Shown here: positions 32,772 through 43,805 of the stretch, piece after piece | Layout of the letters: each line of letters opens with the position of its first letter | Position numbering within the stretch: position 1 is the first letter of the stretch | From: Setomelanomma holmii | Taxonomy: Eukaryota; Ascomycota; Dothideomycetes; Pleosporales; Phaeosphaeriaceae | DNA: 64,000 bases | Direction of reading: 5' to 3' | NCBI GenBank assembly: GCA_010015745.1 | Contig: ML978157.1 | Coordinates: forward strand, 225,713 to 289,712 | Notes under the pieces: model-generated | The model's database searches: none | What the model saw: only the letters and a program-made list of their open reading frames with translations | What the model was told of the DNA's origin: nothing | Made by a program: the position numbers and the translations under genes

Positions 32772-33934
32772 ATGAAGTCGCTTTCCACAACACTAGCTCT
32801 GGTCCCTTTGGTCCAGGCTGGACTTCGTTTCCCATGTTCAACATTGACCTTCCAGCGCCTTGACCCCGCCGGCCAGCCAGGCGCTTTCCCATCTTCTCAT
32901 GTCCATCATATCGTGGGCGGAAACGCCTTCAACGCGACCATGACCGGCGACGTCGGCGAGCGAGCCACTTGCACAACCTGCCAAATGGCGGACGACTTCT
33001 CCAATTACTGGACTGCGACGCTGTACTTCAAGCACCCTACTAATGGATCCTACCACCGCATTACACCTATACCTGTTCAGCCCTTGCTGGGAGGATCAGA
33101 TGGTGCTAAGGGTGGGTTGACTGTGTACTACACCCAGTTCGACTTGAGCAAGGACAACTTGGCTCAGAATCCTATCAAAGCTTTTCCTCCGGTAAGTCCT
33201 TTTGTCGACAGTGGATCTTAGTACCTGACCTTCAATAGGGTTTCCGAATGACCGTCGGTTCCCCAACTTCCACCGCGAAGAACCATGCCGGTCTCAGCTA
33301 CCAATGCATGACTGGCACCGATAGAGGTACCATCACAAACACCATGCCTACCAAGCCATGCACAGGCGGCATCTTCACCACACACCACTTCCCCGCGTAT
33401 GCCACTGATTTTCACCAGGAGCGAAGAACATACTGACAAGGCACAGATGCTGGGACGGCAAGAACCTCGACAGCCCCGACCACCAATCCCACATGTACAA
33501 CACTGTAAACTCTGAGGGCTTCACTAACGCACCCCAATGCCCATCGACCCATCCCGTCCGCGTGCCCCAAGTCACCTTCGAGACGGTCTGGGACACGTCA
33601 AAGTTTAATAGCATGTGGCCTGCCGGTGGTGCCAACCCATTTGTGTGGAGCTTCGAAGGTAGTCCCACGGGCTATGGTACGCATGCTGATTACATGTTTG
33701 GGTGGAAGGGCGATACCCTGCAGAAGGCTATGGATAAGTCGGAGTGCTTTTATGATGGGTGTGGCTCGATTACGAAGCAGCAGATGAGTGTGGCGAATCA
33801 GTGCACGGTTAAGGACTTTGTTGGGGAGGCGACGGAAGGATGTAAGTATCGATGAAGCCTAACAAGGCTGTTACAATCGCTGACGTATATCAGGGCTGAA
33901 GGACCTGCCGGGTATGGCTATGCCCATGGCCTAA
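32772..33934 (+). CDS. secreted DUF1996 protein
   Basis: Four exons (32772-33191, 33239-33396, 33447-33841, 33894-33934; introns 47, 50 and 52 nt) give 337 residues. Signal peptide at about 1-16. The DUF1996 domain (PF09362) is full-length: FPCS near the start, the RLDP ... PG ... HVHHIVGGNAFN block, CTTC, then DDFSNYWTATLYF, and later the conserved CWDGKNLDSPDHQSHM segment. The last exon encodes only 14 codons. Biochemical function of the domain is not established; members are often secreted wall-associated proteins with or without a WSC domain, and none is present here. Confidence 0.9.
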
Positions 33935-35106
33935 GTGTGGTTGGCTAACAAAGGTGGGTTTATTAAAGGGCTTGACTGTTCGCTCGCTGTTTCGATCCTT
34001 TCGTTCTCTACACCTCGATCTGCTTGTACCAAGATATCATATGGAACGTTCCTTCAATGCTATCGTCGTGAACGATATCCGACTATCTTACCCAAATGCC
34101 GAGTTTTTGAAGTGGCAGCGAAGCTATGCACAAACCTCTGCACGTTCAGCATATCAGCTGCACGTCCAGTATATCTAAATCCTGACAGCGTGTCAGACGA
34201 GTGTCATGTCATGTTAAGTTAAGCTTCTGTCTGCATGTCAAAATTTGACCGGAAATCATTTTTCCAAGGGTGCCATAAATCGATCATTGAGTACTGCACG
34301 TCAGTACCTGACATTATCTCACCACATGGACGCTCCAATTCACGATCCAACTTTAAATCGCTTCCGTAAACTCATGTCTGCCTGTGACATGGACGTGTAC
34401 TGCGGGAAGGTGCAGCAGGTCGACTTCTTCTTGCCGGTCTGGCAGCATAGCCGCGTTCTGTCCACCTGTCATGCATCCATGAAGACATCGACAGTGCGCA
34501 ACACGTGTCAGACCTTCATCCCACATTTCAAAGAATCCGTAGCTTCGATGGATGTATTACTGCACACGTGCACACCCTTCATGTCTGCCTAGGTAGAACT
34601 CTGAACATCTCACCACTTGTTATATCATGATTGCAGCCAACGCGATGGACCCAGCTGTGACACCAATAGTCTCACGCGGGATTTTTCTCCCTGTGGAGCC
34701 TGTAGACAAGGCTGCAACAAGTTTTCCGAATCCTTGTGGTGGCTTATCAACTTCCCGCACCCCTGATGCATTTGCGGGCTGAGCAACAAGGCTGAAACGG
34801 CTCGAAGACGGAAATTGTGACCCCACCGCAAGCCGGTCCATTTAAGGGCTGAATCTCTGCAGCCTGACAACATCTTGGCTCGACGAAAACAGAGTGATGA
34901 CTATATTGATTAGTCTTATCTACCGTACGTTATGCTGCGCTAAGACCTTCGCCGCAACGTCCCTTGACGCCCCTCGGAACATACAGTCAAGTCCAACTCC
35001 ATTCTCCGCCTGAAGCGAGCTCAGCTGCGCCACCTCGACGCAAGAACGAGCCATAAATCCCAATCTCTATTACCTTCTTCCCTTCATTCCATCATCATAC
35101 ATCGAC
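33935..35106. other. 1.2 kb intergenic, no gene seen
   Basis: Contains only short frames without protein-like composition. The last part would have been the promoter of the second HET gene. Confidence 0.45.
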
Positions 35107-37166
35107 ATACGGCTCGTCAACACCCACACTCGAGAGTTTGAAGAGTTCATTGGTCGGAATATACCTAACTATGAGATCCTCTCACATACGTGGGCCGAGG
35201 AAGAGGTATCCTATGAGGACTACGTGTAGGGTCAAGATCGGTGACAGCACATGGTTGGCTACAAGAAGATAGATATGACTTGTCAAATTGCAGCAAAAGA
35301 AGGGATTTCCTACGTTCGGGTCGACACCTGTTGCATCGATAAACGCAGCAGCGCAGAGCTCACAGAAGCGATCAACTCCATGTTCCGATGGTACGAGAGA
35401 TCAAAAAGTGTGCTTTGCTTTCCTAGCCGACCTCGCGCCGAATCCCGCCACGATGGATAATGAGGCTGCTCTGGATGACTGTAGATGGTACGTCATAACA
35501 AAACCTGTATACGCAACTATTATCGATCGTTCAGGACGTTTATTGATACCTAGCCTAGGTTCACGCGCGGCTGGTACGTAAGATCTGGGGATATTCTAGG
35601 TCTATGACAATGCCGGACTTACACATAACATTAGGACTTTACAAGAGATGATAGCACCACACGAGATGAAGTTCTTCAACGCGGCCTGGGAGTGCATCGG
35701 CTCCAAGCACACCCTGTCCTCTGAGCTCACCGCTTTGACCAGAGTTCCACTCACCATTCTGACGAGAAAGACCGCCCTGTCTACGGTATCAGTTGCCAGA
35801 AAGATGCAATAGGCCTCCGGCAGAGTGACCACACGGATCGAAGACGAAGCTTATTGCTTGATGTCAGTCTACACCAATTCTATCTTGACCATGTACGAAC
35901 GCTTACCAATTGATACAACTTTAGGGGGATTTTTCAATATCAACATGCCACTGCTTTATGGTGAAGAGGAAAAAGCGTTCCGCCGACTGCAGGAGGAAAT
36001 TATCAGGACCACACCCGACCTGAGCCTATTGGCCTGGAAACTGCCGACGCCTCCACCTGCACATAAGTCTCAGGGAAGCACCTATCGCGGCATTCTAGCT
36101 GAAGCTCCCAAATACTTCACTCCCTGCGATGTGCCGTTTACCAAGACTTGCGACCCAAAGGCTGAGTTCTCTCTAGGAAATAATGGTCTCAGTATCCGAT
36201 CAGGCGTCTTTGAGATCCATGATAGGTTGTGCGAGGAGTGCCCTCGTAGATATATAATACCTTTGGCCCACGGTTCTGGGCCTTGGACCATGATTGGCGT
36301 TGGTGTTCCTCTCAGGAAGGTGGGAGAGAGACACTTTCTGAGAGCCGATCCCTTCAGAGCTCTACGGCATCGAAGGAATCAATGCAGTGCCACTGCCCGG
36401 AGTATGTCATCTTCTGACGCAGCCGCCAAATGCATACTCATGTAGTGAAAGACCGTCTACGGGACCAGCGACCGCTATCGGCGATGTAGAATTGGCCGAG
36501 CTGCGGACTAAGACGTTCCGAATTGTGGTTTCTCCAACAGTGCGCATCAGAGACATGGCGCCGAGAGCACGTTTCGACGAAGAAGATCAATTATTTTTCG
36601 TTGCCAGTACTAATGCATATAAGCAAGATTGGGTGATAGGAAATTTGGACTTATCGCTTAACATGGAAATGCTTGCCAAGGCACTGCCTGACACGGACAT
36701 ATCCAGGGACGTTCTGTGGTACGCCTATAATTTCACCTTCTACGCTGCCTCTCTCGGTCCAGACTATGACTACCAATGCTCCGTGGTGTCGAATGAAAGG
36801 TATCGCGTAGAGATCAAGGCTGTGCAGCAAGAAATGGCTCAGATGGGTGATAGTCCGGACCTGATATACATTCTCAACGACAATCATGTGCTGCGAAGCT
36901 CGTGTGCAATCATCGAGTTGCCAGGCCTTCGAGGAGTTGCTGTCATCAATGTCGTATGCACGAGGAAGATTGACGCCTCGAGCGGGTCATCGCGCAACGA
37001 TCACTGGGAAGCTTACATCTCTTGCAAGGTGGCCCCGAGCGATGAAGCTCCACAACTACGAAGAGATGGAGGATATCTGGGAGCACCCCTACTAGCTTCA
37101 AGCAATGCCGAGCGGGACATGGGAGAGTGCTTTCCCAGTACTGTGCAGCGCTTTCGCTATACATGA
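35107..37166 (+). pseudogene. decayed HET-domain gene (second copy)
   Basis: The HET fold can be followed almost end to end, but the gene is dead. The expected initiation codon is ATA (35107-35109). In-frame TAG (35227-35229) and TGA (35242-35244) follow the block YEILSHTWAEEEVSYEDYV. VDTCCIDK is intact. A frameshift occurs near 35405. CRW, FTRGW and TLQEMIAP are separated by introns at 35488-35558 and 35574-35634. TAG (35810-35812) replaces a Trp before ASGRVTTRIEDEAYCLM. NMPLLYGEEEKAFRRLQEEI follows. Another frameshift lies near 36370, and the C-terminal part is open to 37166. It belongs to the HET-E/HET-D-like class. Several breaks fit CpA-to-TpA changes. Confidence 0.85.
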
Positions 37167-37943
37167 GAGTAACAACTGCTTTTACTTTCGCGGATTTCAC
37201 CCGCCTGCCAGTTCTGTCCTTTTAGCACTAGCAACGGTCAAGGCTATCGCGACACATGCCTTTTTCGGCCCGTTAAAGAATGACAGGAAACAAGCTACAA
37301 CAGAATCATGGCTGCCGCGAATTGTGTATTGCGAAGACGAGCTTCCTTGATGCTTCTTTACTGTCAACCTCACTTCAAGCCCTTCCCTAGTTTCATTTTT
37401 GATAATACAGATCACAAAGAGTGTATTTCATATCATAGAGAGTGGCTCTTCTTCTTATATTGAGCAAAACCCACAGCTTTGCCAGATAGCGCTTTGGTCG
37501 CCCAAATAGCCCTTGCATCAACCAGTTAAGTGTAGCAGCTGCACAGTATGTACCGAGAAGCAGTAGGCTTGCAGTACTATCATGTACGGACTCTACGAGG
37601 ATAGATATCATTGACTCTAGTAGGCTGGAGCGCTCGCAGCCCTCGATTTCTACGTGAGTACATGCAGCGATGGCAGTAAGACTATACCAGAGCGATGCGG
37701 TACTACACATTCTGACAAGCGCTGCGTGCCTATTGAGGTTTCTTTAGTTGTATCGACCGCAGTCCACATACCTATCAACCTAAGGTCCACAACAATCACA
37801 TTATGGGAACTGCACAAGTGTTTCTGCAGGTCCAAAGTCAGCCTAATCACCACATCACACACCAGCGAGTTTCTAGCCGACTTGCTCGAGTCGAAACAGC
37901 ATAATCAATTCTGACGCCATCGCTATGCCCAACCCCTATCTCA
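37167..37943. other. intergenic, no gene seen
   Basis: Short minus-strand open stretches (37862-37650, 37710-37393) have no recognisable domain and no consistent splice solution. Probably non-coding, partly 3' UTR of the Swc4 gene. Confidence 0.4.
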
Positions 37944-39896
37944 CTACTTCCTAATCCTCTTACTCCTCTCCTCACTCCCCTGACTGAATACACTCGCACT
38001 CCTCTTGTGCCCAGCCGTCGTCGCGCCCTGACTGGTCGCCCGACTCGGCTGCACGCTACTCTCATCCTCACCCTCCGCGTCCAAATCATCCGGGACTACA
38101 TCCCCATCGCCATCGCCGTCGCCGTTAGTATCTTGATCCTCGTCACCATCCTCCTCCTCCCCCTCGGCATCATCATCGTCCTCATCTTCCCCAGCCGCAT
38201 CAGCATCGTCTTCGCCGTAATTTGGATTATCGTCATTCTCATCTTCAGGTTCTTCTTTCGTCTCCGTGTCCATTTTCTCTTCCTTGGTGCCGTCTTTCAT
38301 GTTTTGTAGGACGCGGACTTCACCTTCTTCCTTCTCCCTAACTTTTCTTACATCAAGCAATTTCCCCAACTTGGTAACCAGCATCTCAAACGTGCCGCCG
38401 ACTTTACTCGTCGGAATAGGGATAACATCGGGGATACCCAGTTCCGCGAGCGCAGCGCCGATTTTCTGCGTCTGCACGTTCGATTTGGCCTGGCGCATTT
38501 TGAGCAGTTTGTCGGATCCAAAGGTGACGCCCGAGGTAAGACGGTCATGCGTGGAGACGTTGAAGCGCTCTTCCTGGCGGGGCGATAGGTGCTTGACGGG
38601 AGTTTGCGCGACGGCTTGTGAGGCCATGCTTTGCCGACGGTTCGCTGCTGAGAGTTGTGCTTGTGCGGAGCCGGGGGTGTGGACCATGTCGTTGGCGGAC
38701 AGGCTGAGTCTACCAGGTCCTGTGCCGCCGCCGGACGCGCGTTTCTTGCTGCGATCTTGCTGGAACAGTTGCTGGAAGAGGGCTTGGAGGGCTTGTGACG
38801 ATGTGAAGGCTTGGAGGCCGGCGGAGACGGCTGGGTTGTGTTGTGGGGCGTCGAGTCTTGCGCGGAGTTCTTCGCGTTCGGCGTCGAGGCGGTTGGCGGC
38901 CATGTTGATGCGTTGGAGCTCGGTGAGGAGGAACTCTTCTTCCTTGACTTCGTCCATGCTCCTGTTCATGAGCGCTGAGGCAAGCATCTTGCGATTACGC
39001 TCCATGACCGGGTCGAATTTGGTGAGCATCTCGTATGTGCTGTATTGCTCTGCGTCCATCTGGACCTCTGGTATTCGTTGCTTCATGAGCTTCGCCGATA
39101 TGTCGTAGAAACGCGCCTTCAGATCTTCCACCGAGCGCTTCTTGGACGGTGCGAAGGGCATAGTAGCCAGCGCTTGGTCTGTATCCCCGTTCGTGTTCTC
39201 CAGCGTCTCGTGCGCAAGAGATGGCTGGAAGTCGTAGCGATCCCATACTATCGCCCACCGGTATGCATAGTCCCCAACCATCTGTATAAGATAGTCTGTC
39301 TCTTCTCTGCTCCAGTCGTCACTCCGCAGGTATGCATCGTACTCGTCGTCGGTAAATGTGGGTAGGTCGACCTTGATATCGTACTTGGCGTAGTCGGAGC
39401 AAGTGTCAATGTAGGGCTCGGTGTTTTCGCCGTCTTGCATTGTCGCATCTTCGCTTGGCTGTACGGCTGGTGCGGTCGTGTGTTTGCGCTTCCAATGCCT
39501 CAGTATGAGACCATCGCTGCGCACCGGATTCCTGAATGGCTGCTGTTCCCTGCATTGTCGCGTTAGCCTTCAGTCGTGAAGTACAGTGCGGAAGTCGTGC
39601 CATTTCTTTGCAGGCCCTGTGTTCTGCCTCTTTGCGCGGTAGGACTTGCTCTCTTCGTAGACTGCGACAGGCGGTGGCCGCTCGCCGTACAGCGCTGCAA
39701 CCTCGCGCGCAACACCCTCTGCATGAGATATGTTAGCGCCTGCTATCGGCTAAGCCTACAGATTATCCTCAAGCCTTCACGTACGGATTTTCCGCGTGCC
39801 TCCTGCGGGCTTCGGTCGCTTTTGTACCGCTGCTTTTGGCGCCTCACCACCCATAGGCAGCCCGAGCATGTCGCGCACATCGCGTCCGGTCGCCAT
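37944..39896 (-). CDS. SWC4: SWR1/NuA4 complex subunit Swc4 (DMAP1 homologue)
   Basis: Three exons on the minus strand (39896-39785, 39718-39601, 39549-37944) give 611 residues. MATGRDVRDMLGLP is the conserved start. Then come REVAALYG ... PP, a KKW ... PFRNPVRSDGLILRHW block (about 75-96) and the SANT/Myb-like segment (about 142-184, containing DDWSREETDYLIQM and RWAIVWDRYDF). The last 100 residues form a long Asp/Glu tail and a basic end. Swc4/Eaf2 is shared by the SWR1 remodeller (H2A.Z deposition) and the NuA4 acetyltransferase, in the nucleus. The second intron (39600-39550) is most simply read with a GC donor. An upstream in-frame ATG (40061) is less likely because conservation begins at 39896. 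Confidence 0.9.
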
Positions 39897-40790
39897 CGCG
39901 GCACTGCAATATGTCGGTTTGGCGTGGAGTGAAGGCGGTAAGAAGGCGTTGTGGATGGGATTGCAGGGGTCGTCGTGAAGATGTGTAAATGTCGAGGTTC
40001 GCTTTTGGCGTGACCCGGCGGCGGCGGCCTGTCCGAGCTCACAGCCTCCAGGGTTCATCAAGTCAGAGCGATCATATCAGATGCGAATATCGCCGACGGA
40101 TTAAGTCTTGGGCTCGAACTGTTGTAGAATTGCACTCTGATACAAAGACGCTTCACTCCAAGTAATACATCTGCGTCGTGCTTTACAAATTTTAATATGG
40201 AAATATCATGTCATCTATCTACCTGGCTGCTATACGGTACGACGAGCAAAAGATACAGGTCAGATACTGCATTGAATGCTGGCATATACTTGTCACACAG
40301 AGCATCATGTTGGGTTTGAAGTGTTCCATCTATTTTATTCTCCTACCATCTACCATGACAGTGAACGGGACCCTCTCAACTACAGCTCACCACAGGCCAG
40401 GATCCCGATACAAAAGACTCCTTGACATGCTATGTTTTCTCCGCTCGAATACAAAAAGATGGATGAGGAATAAAAGTGCCTGCCCACTTGCGACGCCGCA
40501 AACGCCAGTAAAAAGGACTGCCGGAACGCGCTGCCAAATTGCTGATGCAGATCACAACGCGGAGTCGTCAAGTCAAAGAAAGGATGGAATGAAGGCGGTC
40601 CGGTCGGTCGGTCGTCGTAAGTATTAACCTAACATATCCGTGGAAAGAGATTTTCGGGCCCATCTATCAATCATTACAAATGTACCTATACAGTAAGAAA
40701 CGCGAACGTGGCCGGGATGATTTTCGCTCAGGAACGAACTCCAGAATGCAACGTAAAAGGACGGGATCCAGACGTGTTGGGCAGGTCATC
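39897..40790. other. intergenic, Swc4 promoter and CK1 3' flank
   Basis: Both neighbours are on the minus strand. No further gene or clear TATA element recognised. Confidence 0.45.
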
Positions 40791-42512
40791 CTATTTCCCT
40801 GCGCCGCAGCACAGCACATTCATAATCTTCTGCATGACGCTGGGTTTCTCAGGCTGCTGTTGCCTGGGTTGCTGGGCATTCGGGGTCGCCGCCGGTACTG
40901 CGCGGTTGTTCGATGCCAGGTTCGATTGGCTGTGTTGGAATTGAGCCTGCGTTGAGGCTCCCTCCGGTGGTGCAAGTTCTCCCATGCTCTTCCTCTTGAT
41001 TTGCGAATCCCGCTGCATGGTGTCCCTTGGGCTTCTTCCGGGCTGGGCTCGAGTCGCTCCGGGCTTGGGAAGAGGCTCGTTTAAACGGTGGTGATCGATG
41101 GGTAGGTGCGTCTTGTTCTGCCTATGTGGTTGACCGTGGACGTTAACGGCGGTCGATGAGTTTTGGTGGATGTTGGTGTTGTGCATTTGCTGCACGGCTG
41201 ATGGGTGCGACTTCATGACTTCCCAACCCTTGCCGTTGTTAAGCTTCATCCAGTCGTACTCTCCATCCTCAATCTCGCCGGTGCTCTTAAGAGCCTGCGT
41301 GAACAACTCGCGAAGGTAGTCGTAGTCAGGAGTGTCCTCGAATCCGAGGTTGCGAACGTAGCTGAGGTACTTGTTGAACTCCTCTGTTCTTAGTTAGCAT
41401 TGGACCTCGGCTACAAATGCAAGTCACGCACCAGGGAAGCCATCGCAGAGATCCTTGATAGGGGTCGTCTGCTTCTTCTCTCCAATCTTTTCGTACTTTT
41501 GCTTGTTGGTAGCAGCTTTCAAACCCTGCCATGGTAGACCACCACGCAGGAAGTACATGAAAACGTGACCGAGGGCCTCGAGATCATCGCGGCGGGATTG
41601 CTCGCGTCCAAGATGCGTATTGATGCTCATGTAACGCGCGGTACCAGAGAGCGACTTGCGCTCCCTGTATGGAATATGCTGCTTCGTCTTTGGATCACGG
41701 TACTGCTTGGCCATGCCAAAGTCAACAACGTGGATGACATTGGCACTCTTGGAGCCTGGACGGCCAATGAGGAAGTTGTCGGGCTTGATGTCCCGGTAGA
41801 TCAGGTTCTTCTCGTGAATGGTTTGCACTCTCGACAACTGAATCTGGTAAGCTTGAGGACACCCTGCAGAACAAGATCAAACATACCATCTGCTTCGCAA
41901 CCATGACGACCGTCTTGATCGAGAACTTGCGGTTGCAGTGGTCGAACAAGTCCTCCAAGCTGGGCCCGAGCAGGTCGATGACCAGAATGTTGTGCAAGCC
42001 CTCCTGACCAAAGTAATAGACATTAGGGATTCCGGCTACGACGTGTTAGCCAATGCTCAGTCAAAGTAATGGCGGCTGTGCAGCTATGCTGAATGCATTC
42101 TTAGGCCACCAATCCACGCAGATGTAATGGCACTCCTGGCTGCACAGCGACGATGGAGACCAACGTGTGCATGTACTCGGACATGTCGGCCATCACGGGG
42201 TGTATCTGCGACTACACACGCCGAGACATGTTGATGTTGCATACCACAACCTTGGGCCGCTAACACACCGCACGCATGGCAGGAAATGGGAAGGAAGCAC
42301 TCACGGCAGCCGACGAGAATCTTGTACGTGCGGTACTCGTCGCGCAACTGGGGAGCATCGCTCTTGCGTGGCTCGAACTTGATGGCTACCTGCTGCTGGT
42401 TGAGTAGATTGGTGCCCTCGAAGATAACGCCGAAGCTGCCCTCGCCGATCTTCTTGCCGACGCGGTAGTGCACGCCCACCACGTTCGACGATGTGCTGCC
42501 GCTGGCCATCTC
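40791..42512 (-). CDS. casein kinase I, membrane-associated Yck type
   Basis: Four exons on the minus strand (42512-42305, 42035-41887, 41837-41432, 41383-40791) give 451 residues. Kinase hallmarks: glycine loop GEGSFG (22-27), Lys44 in VAIKFEPR, catalytic Asp135 in YRDIKPDN, DFG at 158-160, and the CK1-specific LLGPSLEDLFD and SINTHLG blocks. The Gln/Pro-rich tail ends VLCCGAGK, so Cys446-Cys447 are a likely palmitoylation site, as in yeast Yck1/Yck2 plasma-membrane kinases. The first intron (42304-42036, 269 nt) is several times longer than others here; the remaining two are 48-49 nt. Roles known for the family include membrane traffic, morphogenesis and nutrient signalling. Confidence 0.92.
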
Positions 42513-43805
42513 GAACGCGTAAGTCACGGATTGCTGATGGAAGCCGTTGTGTGGAGTCGCGGAGGTCGCTTGGGGGCTATGCTGCCGACCGGCGAAGGGC
42601 GTCAGGCGGCCGGGGAGGGAGACACTGGAGCGACGGTGCTGCAGCGGCAGCGGAGGGAGTAATGGGGGAGGGAGCGCGCGCGGGGAGAAGAATGGAAGTC
42701 GAATGTGTGTGGGTGCGGAGTGTAGAAGAGATCGACTCGATGAGAACGAAGGTGCTCGCTCTGGGAGAAGGGGCGGCTTAGCGTCTTCACCAGGATGCAC
42801 GGTGGACTGCCCCCATGTCTGCAAAAGGCTATTCGAGCGCTATCCCGCTTACAGATCTCTACATATCGCGACGCGGAGCACCAATCCACTCTGCCTTTGC
42901 TGCAGCCCGAAGCGCTGTCTCACTTGCCTCTGCCTTGGGACGACAGCTCATCCACTGCGTGAGCTGTACCTGCCTCAGCCTACCCTTTCCAGAACTTCCT
43001 CCGCCGCAATCTTGCGAGCCAAACACGCGCGGCAAATGGCCGCCCAGAGATGGAATCGGCAGCTCGCATTGACTTTCCCTCGAATGCGGAACAGTCACAC
43101 GTGATGCTTTGTTTAAGCGTGCATGTCTTCGCTACCTATTTACGTGGTCATGGTCCGCCCTAGCCTCACCGCTGCTGTGCTGTCGTCGCTCTGCATAACC
43201 GCCCTGCTGTCTCCGCCTCGTCTCAACGGCGCGGTACGACGGCCCTCCGCCACCCTCATCTTGTCCCACGACGCGCATCGCCAATGCCTCTGTAGCCGGT
43301 ATCCGTTCTTCAGGTGCTTGTTTGCGCGAAAGCCTCAATGCCCGACCCCAACCCAACTGCGTCTGCCGCTACGCACGCCCGACGCTCTGATTGGCCGAGC
43401 GATCGACCGCTTGTTTCGCTCAAGCCACACTGCGGCACGAATCCACTCCAAGAAATGAACCGTTCCGTGGATACACGTTAGCCGCAGGGTCTCGACCTAG
43501 CATTGAGTTATGCCAATCTTGTTCTTGAAAGTTCACCGAACCAAGGTTTTGATTGTGTATTGACACATGTACATTTCGAGCGTGTAGCCCATACATCTTC
43601 AAAAGTGGGACAAATGACACTGACAGCCATGACAGGCTTGCCGTTATCGCGAGATATAAACACAAATGAGAAAAGACGCTCGCTGCTCGCGATCTTGTTT
43701 TTGAAACGCCGTGCCCAATGCTGTCCCGAATGTCCGACGCTGTTCGCCCAATCGAACTTGAAAACACCACATGTGCGACCTCAATGGTCCGTCGCAGAAC
43801 GCCTA
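42513..43805. promoter_or_regulatory. CK1 promoter/5' UTR region and Nup133 3' flank
   Basis: 1.3 kb between two minus-strand genes. On the minus strand the 300 bases before the CK1 ATG are pyrimidine-rich (many CTCCC/CTTCC runs at about 42560-42730), typical of strongly expressed fungal 5' UTR/promoters. No other gene seen. Confidence 0.4.

Noticed and set aside
37393..37862. Two minus-strand frames of 70 and 105 codons as a possible gene
   Set aside because: Different frames, no good splice pair joining them and no domain.
38100..38300. Long plus-strand hydrophobic open frame opposite the end of SWC4
   Set aside because: It is the antisense of the Asp/Glu-rich tail codons, which read as Ile/Leu/Val on the other strand.
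39897..40061. Upstream in-frame ATG for Swc4
   Set aside because: Conserved sequence starts at the ATG at 39896; the extension is His/Pro-rich and unlike the family.
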